Assembly (NCBI GenBank): GCA_001570385.1
Contig: BBYL01000029.1
Coordinates: 1-64,000 of the forward strand
Reading direction: 5' to 3'
DNA: 64,000 nucleotides
DNA from: Microtetraspora glauca
GTDB lineage: Bacteria > Actinomycetota > Actinomycetes > Streptosporangiales > Streptosporangiaceae
Shown here: piece by piece, positions 40,271 through 49,422 of the stretch
Numbering within the stretch: the first letter of the stretch is position 1
Layout of the letters: each line of letters opens with the position of its first letter
Notes under the pieces: model-generated
Seen by the model: the letters and a program-made list of their open reading frames with translations, nothing else
Told to the model about the DNA's origin: nothing
Database searches by the model: none
Position numbers and translations under genes: made by a program

Positions 40271-40459
40271 CTCCGGCTGCGCGAGCACGGCCTCACCAGA
40301 CGCGAGTACGAGATCCTCCGGCGGGTCGCGATGGGTGAGACCAATTCGCAGATCGCGCAGGCGCTCGGGCTGACGCGGAACACCGTCAAGACCTATCTGC
40401 AGCGCACCCTGGAGAAACTGGGCGCGCACAACCGGATCGAGGCGCTGCCGGCTCAGTGA
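40262..40459 (+). pseudogene. LuxR-family regulator remnant (C-terminal HTH only)
   Basis: The plus strand from about 40274 encodes RLREHGLTRREYEILRRVAM, then GETNSQIAQALGLTRNTVKTY and LQRTLEKLGAHNRIEAL, a complete LuxR HTH ending at a normal stop at 40459. Nothing upstream encodes the rest of the regulator; the sequence changes at 40262-40270 into the AMP-ligase remnant. There is no start or ribosome site. A deletion or rearrangement removed both gene starts and joined the pieces. Confidence 0.88.
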
Positions 40460-41370
40460 GATTGGGGTCGGTTCGTCGTCGTTTCACGGTGTGTGGTGGG
40501 CTCGGGCTGAGTTGAGATCTTGTATGCGTGGCGTCGGCCCCACACGTTCACACGCGTGCGAGTGCGATAGCCCAGTTCCGGATTTTCGTCGACGAACGAC
40601 AGGACCAGCGGCTCACCCGGTTGCGGCTCGGACGAGGGGCCCTGGTAGCCGAGCCTGAAACCTTGTTCGAGAAGAAGATCGATAGTGTCGACGAGGAGAT
40701 CCGTGTGCTCGGTGCTGATGAACGTGCCGTGATGGCCCGACCAGTCGCGGCCGTCCGGTAGCGCGATTCTCAGCTCTTTGACCCAAACGCCCGTGCCGAT
40801 CCATCCGGATGTGTACTCACCCATGGCTGCCGCGTGCGGGAGGGCTCCGACGAGACCGGCGAGGGTTTCGCCGCACAGGGCGTTCACCCGCAAGGTGTGG
40901 AGCCCGCCGGACAACGGAGCGAGCGCCAGGACCTCCAAGAAGTGCTCCAGCGACGAGAACGCCAGGACCGGGCCGAACGGAGCGTCGAACAGCGAGATGG
41001 CCCCCGACGCCGACATGAGGCCGAACGGCGATTCCCACTCGGCCAGGTGGTCCGGAAGGCCGTAGATCGGAAGGGCTGTGCCTTCCGTGATCTCCGGCAG
41101 ATCGCGTAGCCGGAGCGACGGGCACGCCCGGAGGAAACACGCGGCCCCGAGCACCCGGCCCCCGGGAAACGCGGCGCCGCCGGCCTGTGCCTCCAGGCTG
41201 ACGAGCGCCTCGTGGACCGGAAGACCTCGTCGCGTCAGCAGCCCGCGCAGCCCTTCAGGGGATGTGGACAGTTCCGCATGACGGGCGATCCCGGCCGCAC
41301 GCAGGTGTTCCAGGGCATTGTCCGAGAGCAGGTGCGCCAGGCTGCCGGACAGGAGGCGCGGGCTGGGCAT
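40453..41370 (-). CDS. Unidentified protein, weakly SUKH-like
   Basis: A 305-residue soluble protein I cannot assign with confidence. The region LPEITEGTALPIYGLPDHL...GLMSASGAISLFDAPFGPVLAFSSLEHFLEVLALA resembles the pattern in SUKH-type immunity proteins of actinobacterial polymorphic toxin systems, where a strand pair and an SSLEHF helix occur, but no toxin gene is adjacent. AGGTGG precedes ATG 41370; an upstream in-frame extension is not supported. It overlaps the LuxR remnant tail to tail by 7 bases. Confidence 0.6.
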   Translation of the reverse strand: MPSPRLLSGSLAHLLSDNALEHLRAAGIARHAELSTSPEGLRGLLTRRGLPVHEALVSLEAQAGGAAFPGGRVLGAACFLRACPSLRLRDLPEITEGTALPIYGLPDHLAEWESPFGLMSASGAISLFDAPFGPVLAFSSLEHFLEVLALAPLSGGLHTLRVNALCGETLAGLVGALPHAAAMGEYTSGWIGTGVWVKELRIALPDGRDWSGHHGTFISTEHTDLLVDTIDLLLEQGFRLGYQGPSSEPQPGEPLVLSFVDENPELGYRTRTRVNVWGRRHAYKISTQPEPTTHRETTTNRPQSH

Positions 41371-41547
41371 GGGCACCACCTGTTCGCGGCAGAGCGTGAC
41401 ATGCGGCCGTTCGGTCTGAGGGGTGTCATACGACCGGCCACGGTTGGTGGTCAGTGTAGGAAGTCTTCGACGGCCGCGGCGAAGCGGTACGGGCCGGTGG
41501 CCTATGGGTACGTCGTGGCCGGCCATCGGTCGGGCCGGGACGGGATG

Positions 41548-42783
41548 TCAGCGCCAGAACCGCACCTCGGGATAGCTCCGGGAGGGCCGGTCGAGCAGCG
41601 GCCGAGCCCGCTTACGCAGGTGCAGGTCGACGAAGGCGCCGACGTACGTGCGGACGATCTCCACGGAACGGGGACCGGAAAGCGAGGACTCCGTCTTCAT
41701 GCCGAGCCGTTCCGCGAAGAGGGGGTAGTCGCAGAAGGACACGTGTTCCATGCCGCCGACGGTGAGCCAGCGCTTCCAGCCGGTCATGTGGCGCCAGTCG
41801 CGCCCCCAGGAGACGTCGAGCCCACCGGGCTCGTGGATCTTTCCGGCGCCCAGCATGAGGAACGGGCGCCGGAGACCCTTCTCGGGGATCGGGACGTAGA
41901 AGGTGCCGTCCATGTTGACCCCGGCGCGCACCCGGGAGTCGCTGAGCATGGTCCATGAGGCGCTGTTGCCACCGATGGAGTGGCCCGCCATCGCGATCCG
42001 GGAGGGATCGATCAGCTCGCCGCCCTTCCACGCCGGACGCTGCCCGGTCAGCCGGTCGAGCACGAAGGAGACGTCCGCCGCCCGGCCCCGGGTGGTCTTG
42101 TCACCGAAATCGTCGTCGTCCTCGGAGGCGCAGGCGACGCAGGTCGCGGTGCGCCCGCCGGGAAGTGTCGTGCCGAAGGACTCGTGGACGTGATCGATCC
42201 CCGCCACGACATACCCCTTGCTCGCCAGGTCCTCGGCCAGAGCCGTCAGCGAGGAGCGGGGGACGGAGAACCCCGGCGACAGCACGACGAGGGGCAGGCC
42301 GCGCCTGCGGCCGATCGGCGGAGTGTCGAGGAACGAGTTGGTGCGGGTCCCGCTCAACCTGACGGCGTCCTCGGCCGCGCCGCGCGCTTCCAGCCCCTTC
42401 AGCACCAGGGCCGCTTCCTCACGGGTCATGTAGGCAGCGCGCCGTCCGCCGGACGCCTTCGACGGATACCACAGCGAGACCATGAGCTCGCGTGCCTTCT
42501 CCTCGGGTACCCACGGGTCCGGGCGCGAGTCGTCCACCAAGTGGAGCGTGGTCGTGCCCACCGGGTACGGGCCGGTCGGCTTGGGCAGCGCGAAGGTCGT
42601 GTCCGGCGCGACGGAAGGCACAACGGTCGGCACGGTGGGGGCCGCAGTGGGGGCCGTAGTGGTCACCACACTGGTCACCGCGGCCGTCGGCAGGGCGGCA
42701 GTACCGGCCGCGGCGGCCGGCGTCGCGAAGGCGAGCAGCGCGACGGCGGCGGCCGGCGCGCCGCGAAGGATCGTCGTTGGCAT
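41548..42783 (-). CDS. Secreted alpha/beta-hydrolase (PAF-acetylhydrolase/cutinase-like)
   Basis: A 411-residue exported enzyme. After a signal peptide (Ala-rich, cut near ATPAAAAG) and a Thr/Val/Ala/Pro-rich linker (about 28-60) comes the hydrolase: VSLWYPSKASGGRRAAYMT, VLSPGF (oxyanion region), nucleophile GHSIGG, and the late His in GGMEHVSFCDYP. The pattern is that of platelet-activating-factor acetylhydrolase-like and dienelactone-hydrolase-like lipases. ATG 42783 has GAGAGTGG upstream; ATG 42819 would add an Arg-rich N-region. Divergent from a two-component system gene pair. Confidence 0.85.
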   Translation of the reverse strand: MPTTILRGAPAAAVALLAFATPAAAAGTAALPTAAVTSVVTTTAPTAAPTVPTVVPSVAPDTTFALPKPTGPYPVGTTTLHLVDDSRPDPWVPEEKARELMVSLWYPSKASGGRRAAYMTREEAALVLKGLEARGAAEDAVRLSGTRTNSFLDTPPIGRRRGLPLVVLSPGFSVPRSSLTALAEDLASKGYVVAGIDHVHESFGTTLPGGRTATCVACASEDDDDFGDKTTRGRAADVSFVLDRLTGQRPAWKGGELIDPSRIAMAGHSIGGNSASWTMLSDSRVRAGVNMDGTFYVPIPEKGLRRPFLMLGAGKIHEPGGLDVSWGRDWRHMTGWKRWLTVGGMEHVSFCDYPLFAERLGMKTESSLSGPRSVEIVRTYVGAFVDLHLRKRARPLLDRPSRSYPEVRFWR

Positions 42784-42914
42784 GGCGGCCACTCTCGTGG
42801 CACGCGGACGGCGGCGCATCGGCCACAAGATCACCGCGGAACCGAGACTTTCGTAGGGGGTCGCCGCGACGATCGTCGAGGGCGCGTACCGCGAGGCCGC
42901 CCTACGCTCGGAGC

Positions 42915-44225
42915 GTGGAGTACAGCGAGGCGGCACCGATCGGCGACCAGGCCCTCAGGCGGATCAACCGCCTGATCGATCGGGCGGGCCCCTGGGTCCG
43001 CGGTTCCGCGGTCCTCCTGTTCTCATGGATCTCCGTGGACGGCGCCGTGGCCGCCCCCTCCTTGCCGGACGACTCCGGGCGTCTCCTGCTGGTTGCGGCG
43101 TCGGCGGTGGCCGCGGTGCTCGTCCGGCGTGTCAGGTGGCCGTTGTTCGTCCTGGCCGCCGCGGGCTGGACGGCGTTCGGGCTGTGGCCTGCCGTCATCG
43201 TCGCGTCCTATCACGTGGGCGTCGTTCTGCGCCGCCGGGCCGACGTCGCCGCCTACGTCGCGGGAGCCGTGGCCGTCATGGGTGGGTCGGCCGTGGTCGA
43301 TGTGGTGGTCCGGGGTTCCCGCCTCACCCCGGCGGAGGCCGCGGTGGACGGCGTCATGCCTTTCGCGGCGATGGTCGCGCTGCCGCTGGTCGGGGGGCTG
43401 TGGGTCAGCGCCCGCACGCAGGTGGTCGTGGCACTGCGCGAGCGCGCGGAACGGCTCGAACACGAGCAGCGGGCCCGCGCCGATCGGGCCCGGGCGCAGG
43501 AACGCACCCGGATCGCGCGTGAGATGCACGACATCGTCGCGCATCGGGTGTCCCTGATGGTGCTGCACGCCGGTGCGCTCGAGGTGGGAACCTCCGACGA
43601 GCGCGCCGCGCAGGCGGCCGTCCTCATCCGGGAGATCGGACGGGAGGCGCTCATCAACCTGCGGGAGGTGCTCGGCGTACTGCGCTCACCTCACGTCGGC
43701 ACGACGGCGGGCGGCGACGCCGTCCTCGATGTCGACGACCGTGTCCCGTTCGCTCCGCAGCCCATGCTCGCGGACCTCGATCGGCTGCTCGATCAGTCGA
43801 GATCGCTCGGCATCTCCGTCGAGCGGCACGACGGGGGCACCCCGCGTCCGCTGCCTGCCATGGTGGAGCGGACCGCCTACCGCCTCGTCCAGGAGACGTT
43901 GACGAACGTCCACAAGCACGCCGGCGGCACCTCCGCCGACGTCTTCCTCCGGTATCTCCCCGGCGCGCTGGAGGTGATGGTCCACAACGGCCCGCCCGCG
44001 CCCGCCGAACCACTGCCCGCCGAACCGCTGCCCGGCGCCGGGCTGGGGTTGACGGGCTTGAGGGAGCGCGTCGCGCTCGCGGGCGGCGAGTTCGAGGCCG
44101 GACCGCTGCCCGGTGGCGGCTACCGGATCCTCGCCCGGCTTCCGACGGGACCTCCGCACACGGCACGGCGGCTGCCCGCCTCGGGATCCCCGCGTACGCC
44201 CGAGGCCGTGGAGGCGCCCGCATGA
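42915..44225 (+). CDS. Membrane sensor histidine kinase (HisKA_3, DesK/NarX class)
   Basis: A 436-residue kinase. Four to five hydrophobic segments (about 25-165) form a membrane sensor without a large outer loop. Then a coiled linker (ERAERLEHEQRARADRARAQ), phospho-acceptor His205 in REMHDIVAHRVSLMVLHAG, and a HATPase_c domain with QETLTNVHKHAGG and GLGLTGLRERVALAGG. The C-terminal tail is Pro-rich. GTG 42915 is the likely start. The stop overlaps the response regulator ATG (ATGA), so the two form a two-component system. Confidence 0.92.
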   Translation: MEYSEAAPIGDQALRRINRLIDRAGPWVRGSAVLLFSWISVDGAVAAPSLPDDSGRLLLVAASAVAAVLVRRVRWPLFVLAAAGWTAFGLWPAVIVASYHVGVVLRRRADVAAYVAGAVAVMGGSAVVDVVVRGSRLTPAEAAVDGVMPFAAMVALPLVGGLWVSARTQVVVALRERAERLEHEQRARADRARAQERTRIAREMHDIVAHRVSLMVLHAGALEVGTSDERAAQAAVLIREIGREALINLREVLGVLRSPHVGTTAGGDAVLDVDDRVPFAPQPMLADLDRLLDQSRSLGISVERHDGGTPRPLPAMVERTAYRLVQETLTNVHKHAGGTSADVFLRYLPGALEVMVHNGPPAPAEPLPAEPLPGAGLGLTGLRERVALAGGEFEAGPLPGGGYRILARLPTGPPHTARRLPASGSPRTPEAVEAPA

Positions 44226-44884
44226 TCCGCGTCGTCGTCGCCGACGATGAGGCCCTCGTCCGATCGGGCCTGCGCATGATTCTGGAGGCCACCGGCGACA
44301 TCACGGTGGTCGGTGAGGCGTGCGACGGCGCCGGCGCGATCGGCGCGGTCACCCGGCTCGCCCCCGATGTCATCCTCATCGACATCCGCATGCCCGGCAT
44401 GGACGGCCTCACCGCCGCGGCGGAGATCGGCAGGTTGCCCGACCCGCCAAAGGTGATCATGCTGACCACGTTCGACCTCGACGAGTACGTCCACCTGGCG
44501 CTGCGCGCGGGCGCGGTCGGCTTCCTGCTCAAGGACACGCCTCCACGGGACTTCGCCTCCGCGGTCCGTACGGTCGCCGCCGGCAGCGCCATGCTCTCCC
44601 CCACCGTCACCAAGCGGCTGATCAGCTCGTTCGTCGAGAAGGGACCGTCACGGGCGGACGTCGCCCGCAGGCGCCTGGCCGTACTGACTTACCGTGAACG
44701 TCAGGTCATGCGGGCGCTCGCCCAGGGCCTCTCCAACGCGGAGATCGGCCGCCGGCTTTCGATGAGCGAGGCGACCGTCAAGGCGCACGTCAGCCACTCG
44801 CTCGCGAAACTCGGCCTGGCCAACCGCGTGCAGGCGGCGATCCTCGCCCATGACGCGGATCCGCTCCCGCTCGAGTCGACCTGA
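44222..44884 (+). CDS. NarL/LuxR-type response regulator
   Basis: A 220-residue partner of the preceding kinase. Receiver domain: acidic pair Asp8-Asp9 (VVVADDEALV), phospho-acceptor Asp54 (ILIDIRMPGMDG), Thr in MLTTFDLDEYV and Lys in GFLLKDTPP. LuxR HTH at about 155-210: LTYRERQVMRALAQGLSNAE and SEATVKAHVSHSLAKLGL. All phosphorylation residues are present, in contrast to the lanthipeptide-cluster regulator. The divergent hydrolase gene is a possible target. Confidence 0.94.
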   Translation: MIRVVVADDEALVRSGLRMILEATGDITVVGEACDGAGAIGAVTRLAPDVILIDIRMPGMDGLTAAAEIGRLPDPPKVIMLTTFDLDEYVHLALRAGAVGFLLKDTPPRDFASAVRTVAAGSAMLSPTVTKRLISSFVEKGPSRADVARRRLAVLTYRERQVMRALAQGLSNAEIGRRLSMSEATVKAHVSHSLAKLGLANRVQAAILAHDADPLPLEST

Positions 44885-44968
44885 TCACCCCGATTTCGAG
44901 GGCGAGCCGACCGCGGGACGGCGACCCCGGCTCGGCGGACGACTTCACCCTGAGCGCGTGGTGCTGGG

Positions 44969-46003
44969 TCAGTTCCCCATGTTGTGGCAGGCCAGATAGT
45001 GTCCGTCGCCGACCTCGCGCAGCAGCGGCTCCTCCGCCGCGCAGCGGTCGGTGGCCAGCGGGCAGCGCGTACGGAACCGGCAGCCGCTGGGCGGGTTCAG
45101 CGGCGACGGCAGTTCGACGGACTTCTCCCCCTGCTCCGCCAGGCCGCCCGGTGATCGACTGCCCGCCGCCCGACCGTCAGCCGCCTGATCGTCCGTGGCC
45201 GGGTCGGCCTCGGGCACGGAGGCGAGCAGCAACCGGGTGTAGGGGTGCAGGGCCGACCCGGCCAGCCGCGCGGACGGCGTGACCTCGCACACCTTGCCGA
45301 GGTACATCACCATGATCCGGTCGCTGATGTTCTTCACCACGGCGAGGTCGTGCGCGATGAAGATCATGCTCAGGTCGTAGCGCGACTTGGTCTCCTCAAG
45401 GAGGTTGAGGATCTGGGCCTGCACGGAGACGTCGAGGCTGGAGACGGGCTCGTCGCAGATCAGCACCCGCGGGTCCAGCATGAGCGCGCGGGCGATGCAG
45501 ATCCGCTGGCACTGGCCGCCGGAGAGCTCGTGCGGCCGCCGGTCCCAGACGACGGCGGGATCCAGCCCGACCGAGGAGAGGACCGACTCGACCTGCTCCC
45601 TGCTCGGCCTGGTCCCCCAGATCGACAGGCCCTCGGCGACGAGGTCCCTGACCCTGCGGCGCGGGTTCAGGGAGGAGACGGGGTCCTGCAGGATCATCTG
45701 CATCTTCTTGCGCCGGGTGCGCAGCGTCCTGGGGGTGAGCCCGGTCAGCTCGGTCCCGTCCAGCCGTACCGAGCCTGACTTCGGCGAGGGGAGCTGCATC
45801 ACGGCGCGTCCGGCGCTCGACTTGCCGCAGCCGGACTCGCCCAGGATGCCCAGGGTCTCGCCGTCGAGCAGGTCGAAGCTCACCCCGGAGACCGCGTGCA
45901 CCTTCTGACCGCGTCCGGCGGGGAACTCCACGACCAGGTCGTCGACGACCAGGACACGATCCTGGCCGGAGCGCATGTGCGCGGTGCCGGTACCGGCCAT
46001 CAT
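44969..46003 (-). CDS. oppF: Oligopeptide/dipeptide ABC importer ATPase (OppF-like)
   Basis: A 344-residue ATPase: Walker A GESGCGKSSAG, Q-loop MILQDPVSSLNPRR, signature LSGGQCQRICIARAL, Walker B VLICDEPVSSLDVSV and switch FIAHDL. The OppF/DppF-type C-terminal extension has the Cys-containing SGCRFRTRCP...CAAEEPLL segment that can hold an iron-sulfur cluster in the family. AGGAGG lies just before two consecutive ATG codons (46003 and 46000); the second has better spacing. It overlaps the oppD stop by 4 bases. Confidence 0.93.
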   Translation of the reverse strand: MMAGTGTAHMRSGQDRVLVVDDLVVEFPAGRGQKVHAVSGVSFDLLDGETLGILGESGCGKSSAGRAVMQLPSPKSGSVRLDGTELTGLTPRTLRTRRKKMQMILQDPVSSLNPRRRVRDLVAEGLSIWGTRPSREQVESVLSSVGLDPAVVWDRRPHELSGGQCQRICIARALMLDPRVLICDEPVSSLDVSVQAQILNLLEETKSRYDLSMIFIAHDLAVVKNISDRIMVMYLGKVCEVTPSARLAGSALHPYTRLLLASVPEADPATDDQAADGRAAGSRSPGGLAEQGEKSVELPSPLNPPSGCRFRTRCPLATDRCAAEEPLLREVGDGHYLACHNMGN

Positions 46004-47049
46004 GATCCTCCTGCGTTGACGGGGCGGACGGGGTGATGGCAGGCGAACGCGCGCGCCGCGTCGCCGCCGGCCTCGGAGAGCAGTCGCGGGGAGACCTGCC
46101 GGCAGTCGTCCCCCGCGTAACGGCAGCGCGGCGCGAACCGGCATCCTTGCGGGGGCGCGACCATGTCCGGCGGCGAGCCGTCGATCGCCTCCAGCCGGGA
46201 GTGCGGCGGGTGATGCAGGCGCGGGACCGCCGACAGCAGCGCCTCGGTGTACGGGTGGCGTGGAGCGGCGAACAGGGCGTCCGCGTCGGCGAGCTCCACG
46301 ATCCGGCCGGCGTACATCACCGCGACCCGGTTCGCCCGGCCCGCGACGACCTGGAGGTTGTGGCTGACCAGGATGATCGCCATGCCGAGCTCGGCCTGGA
46401 GCCTGCCGAGCAGGTCCAGGATCTGCTTCTGCACGGTGACGTCGAGCGCGGTGGTCGGCTCGTCGGCGATGAGCAGCTTCGGCCCGTTGGCCAGCGCCAT
46501 GGCGATGACCACCCGCTGGCGCATGCCGCCCGACAGCTCGTGGGGGTACTGGCCGAGGCGGCGTCCGGGCTCGGGAATGCCGACCAGCCGGAGCAGCTCC
46601 TCGGCGCGGGCCCGGGCGGCGGCCCGGGAGAGCCCGCCGTGCCTGCGCAGGCTCTCGGTCAGGTGGAGGCCGATCTTCTTGACCGGGTTGAGCGCGCTCA
46701 TCGGGTCCTGGAAGACCATGCCGACGTCGGATCCCCACAGCTCACGACGCCCGGCGTCGGTGAGCGCGTGGATGTCGGTGCCGTCCATGAGCACGCGGCC
46801 CGAGACCGTCATGGTGGCGCCGGTGGTGTAGAGGCCCATGATCGTACGGCCGAGCACGGACTTCCCCGACCCGGACTCGCCGACGATCCCGAGCGTCTCC
46901 CCCGCGTTCAGGGTGAGGGAGACACCGTCCACCGCCTTCATGTCCCCGCGGCGGGTGTGGATCTCGGTGCGCAGGTCGTCGACGACCAGCAGCGGCGCCG
47001 GGTCACCGGCGGGCGGCCGCGTGTCCGCGGGGAGGGGGCTCTGACTCAT
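46000..47049 (-). CDS. oppD: Oligopeptide/dipeptide ABC importer ATPase (OppD-like)
   Basis: A 349-residue ATPase: Walker A GESGSGKSVLG, Q-loop VFQDPMSALNPVK, signature LSGGMRQRVVIAMAL, Walker B LLIADEPTTALDVTV, switch LVSHNL, and the C-terminal CRFAPRCRYAGDDC cysteine segment. ATG 47049 has GGAGTGT upstream; upstream in-frame sequence is Arg-rich and not family sequence. It forms the heterodimeric ATPase with the OppF-like protein. Confidence 0.93.
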   Translation of the reverse strand: MSQSPLPADTRPPAGDPAPLLVVDDLRTEIHTRRGDMKAVDGVSLTLNAGETLGIVGESGSGKSVLGRTIMGLYTTGATMTVSGRVLMDGTDIHALTDAGRRELWGSDVGMVFQDPMSALNPVKKIGLHLTESLRRHGGLSRAAARARAEELLRLVGIPEPGRRLGQYPHELSGGMRQRVVIAMALANGPKLLIADEPTTALDVTVQKQILDLLGRLQAELGMAIILVSHNLQVVAGRANRVAVMYAGRIVELADADALFAAPRHPYTEALLSAVPRLHHPPHSRLEAIDGSPPDMVAPPQGCRFAPRCRYAGDDCRQVSPRLLSEAGGDAARAFACHHPVRPVNAGGS

Positions 47050-47134
47050 GACACTCCTCGGCCGTGTCCGGCGGATCTTCTCGACCTGGCGCGGTCGCCC
47101 GGGCGACGCCTCGGCGCGGATCCGCGACGCGTTG

Positions 47135-48292
47135 CTAGAGCTTCGCCTGGCGGGGGTCCCACCGCTTCCTCGCCTTCTCACCGATGAGGTTGAACGCGAA
47201 GACGGTCAGGAAGAGCGTCACGCCGGGAACGAGCACGATGTGCGGATGGTCCTGGAAGGCGTTGCCCTCGCCCTCGGCGATCATGTTCCCCCATGAGGGG
47301 TCCGGCGGCTGGATGCCCAGGCCGAGGAAGCTCAGCGACGCCTCGGCCACGATCAGCACCGACACGATGACCATGCCGTACGACGCGAGGGGCAGCAGGA
47401 CGTTGGGCAGCAGCTCCCGGACCATCACCCGCCACCGCGAGGCGCCCATCGCCTTCGCCGCCAGCACGAACTCCCGCTGGGCGAAGGTCAGCGTGCCGGC
47501 CCGCGCCATCCGGATCATGCTGGGCAGGGCGAGCAGCGACAGGGCGATCGCGATGTTGCGCAGGTTCGGCTCCAGCACGGTGCCCAGCGCGATCAGCAGG
47601 ATCAGGGGCGGTACGGCGAGCAGCGAGTTGGTGAACACGCCGACGACGGTGTCCGTCAGTCTCCGGAAGAACCCGGCCAGGATGCCGATCGCGCCGCCGA
47701 CCACCATGCCGATGGCGACCGCGCCGATCGAGACCAGCAGCGACGCGCGGGCGCCGTAGACGATCCGCGCCAGCAGGTCCAGCCCGAAGTTGTTGGTCCC
47801 GAGCGGATGCTCGGAGAACAGGGCGGGCGGTGCCATCGCGGGCGCCTCGATCGTCTTCGCGATGTCCCGGTACTCCCCGAGGGGCAGGACCGGAGCCAGC
47901 AGCGCCGCCAGCACCAGCACGACGAGCCACACCAGGCAGAGCCAGAACATGAGGTCGAAGGAGCCGCCGAAGGCACCCCGGCAGAGCCGGGCGACACCCG
48001 CGTACGCGACCGCGAGTCCGGCGGCGAACGCGAGGAAGCACACCCAGCCGGGCGCGGGCAGCACGGTCGGCGAGACGGCGGTCAGGGCGATGCCCGGTAC
48101 GGCGAGGCCGAGCCCGCTCCAGGACAGGTGACGAGGTCGCGGCCCGCGTGCCGTGCCCCATCTGCCCCCCGTGCTCCCTCTGCCCGCCGTGCCCGCTACA
48201 CCTCTCGGGCGCACGTGGTCCAGGTGGTCCGCGCCGTCGCCGGGACGGGAGCCGCCCTCCGCCGGGCCGGTGCTCTCAACGATGTCAGACAT
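47135..48292 (-). CDS. oppC: Oligopeptide ABC importer permease (OppC-like)
   Basis: A 385-residue permease. After a Gly/Arg-rich N-terminal extension (about 1-60) come about two extra helices and then the OppC_N/BPD_transp_1 core with EHPLGTNNFGLDLLARIVYG, GASRWRVMVRELLPNVLLPL (the EAA loop that contacts the ATPase) and SWGNMIAEGEG. The long N-terminus with two additional membrane segments (near 60-100) is unusual for OppC. It overlaps the upstream oppB gene by 8 bases. Confidence 0.92.
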   Translation of the reverse strand: MSDIVESTGPAEGGSRPGDGADHLDHVRPRGVAGTAGRGSTGGRWGTARGPRPRHLSWSGLGLAVPGIALTAVSPTVLPAPGWVCFLAFAAGLAVAYAGVARLCRGAFGGSFDLMFWLCLVWLVVLVLAALLAPVLPLGEYRDIAKTIEAPAMAPPALFSEHPLGTNNFGLDLLARIVYGARASLLVSIGAVAIGMVVGGAIGILAGFFRRLTDTVVGVFTNSLLAVPPLILLIALGTVLEPNLRNIAIALSLLALPSMIRMARAGTLTFAQREFVLAAKAMGASRWRVMVRELLPNVLLPLASYGMVIVSVLIVAEASLSFLGLGIQPPDPSWGNMIAEGEGNAFQDHPHIVLVPGVTLFLTVFAFNLIGEKARKRWDPRQAKL

Positions 48293-49238
48293 GCGCCCGC
48301 CTGATCCGTGGGTCGAGGTAGCCGTACGACAGGTCGATCAGCGCGTTCGCCAGGACGTAGATGAGCGCGATGACCAGCACGGCCCCCTGCACCATGGGGA
48401 AGTCGCCCTTGTCCGCCGATCCGATGATCAGCGTGCCCATGCCGGGAAGGGCGAACAGGTACTCCACGATCACGGTGCTCCCGATCAGCCGCCCCAGGCT
48501 GATGCCCAGAAGTGTGATCAGTGAGAAGGACGATGGCCGGAGCGCGTCGCTGAACAGCACGCGCGCCGCCGGCATCCCCTTGGCCTTGGCCGCGAGGATG
48601 AAGTCCTCCTGGAGCGTGGTGATCAGGTCGCCGCGCAGGATCCTGGTGAACATCGCGGTCTCGGCCAGCGCGATCGTCAGCGCGGGCAGGAACGCGTGGT
48701 AGAGGTTGCCGCCGAGGCCCTCGCCGAGCCGTACCCACTCGGCTCTCGGGAACCAGCCGAGCTGGTTCGAGAAGACCATGATGATCAGCAGGCCCGCGAG
48801 GAAGCTGGGGACCGAGAGCACGCCGAACGTTCCGGCGCTGATGATCCGGTCCACCCTGCCGTCGGCGTGGTAGGCCGACCACATCGCCAGCGGCACCGAG
48901 ACGACCAGGGCCATGACGAGCCCGAGGACGGCCACCTCCGCGCTCACCGGGAGGGCCGCGGCGATGCGCTCGGCGACGTCGCTGTTGGGAGGGATGAGGG
49001 AGGCGCCCAGGTCGCCCTGGAGCGCCGACCCCAGCCAGCTTCCGTACCTCACCAGGAACGGGTCGTTCAGTCCCATCTCTTCGCGCAACGCCGCGTACTC
49101 CGCGGGCGTGTGCCCTTCGCCGAGAACGGTGATCGCGGGATCTCCGGGGGTCAGGTCCACCAGCGCGAAGGTGCCCACGCTGACGACGAACAGGACCACC
49201 GCGATCTCGGCCAGCCGTTTCAGCACACCGCGTGCCAT
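48285..49238 (-). CDS. oppB: Oligopeptide ABC importer permease (OppB-like)
   Basis: A 317-residue permease with six helices: N-terminal RLAEIAVVLFVVSVGTFALVDLTPGDPA, the DPFLVRYGSWLGSALQGDLG outer loop, the EAA loop LAAKAKGMPAARVLFSDALRP and GRLIGSTVIVEYLFALPGMG. AAGGAGGGCGACC precedes ATG 49238. It is separated by a 184-base gap from the substrate-binding protein gene; that gap has only a GC-rich dyad (CCGGT-C-ACCGG near 49368) that could weaken read-through into the permease genes. Confidence 0.92.
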   Translation of the reverse strand: MARGVLKRLAEIAVVLFVVSVGTFALVDLTPGDPAITVLGEGHTPAEYAALREEMGLNDPFLVRYGSWLGSALQGDLGASLIPPNSDVAERIAAALPVSAEVAVLGLVMALVVSVPLAMWSAYHADGRVDRIISAGTFGVLSVPSFLAGLLIIMVFSNQLGWFPRAEWVRLGEGLGGNLYHAFLPALTIALAETAMFTRILRGDLITTLQEDFILAAKAKGMPAARVLFSDALRPSSFSLITLLGISLGRLIGSTVIVEYLFALPGMGTLIIGSADKGDFPMVQGAVLVIALIYVLANALIDLSYGYLDPRIRRAHV

Positions 49239-49422
49239 GCCGGTCGCCCTCCTTTCCTCGTCACGTCTCCTCGCCGCGTCACGAACTCGTGTCGCGGGCA
49301 TGTCGCAGGGTCATGTCGCAGGGGATGTCACGAGCGGGCCGCCCGGCCGGCCTGGCTGCCGGGCCCGCCGGTCACCGGGCCCGCCGTGAGGCCGGGCGGC
49401 CGCTCCACCGACCGGGTCCCGG

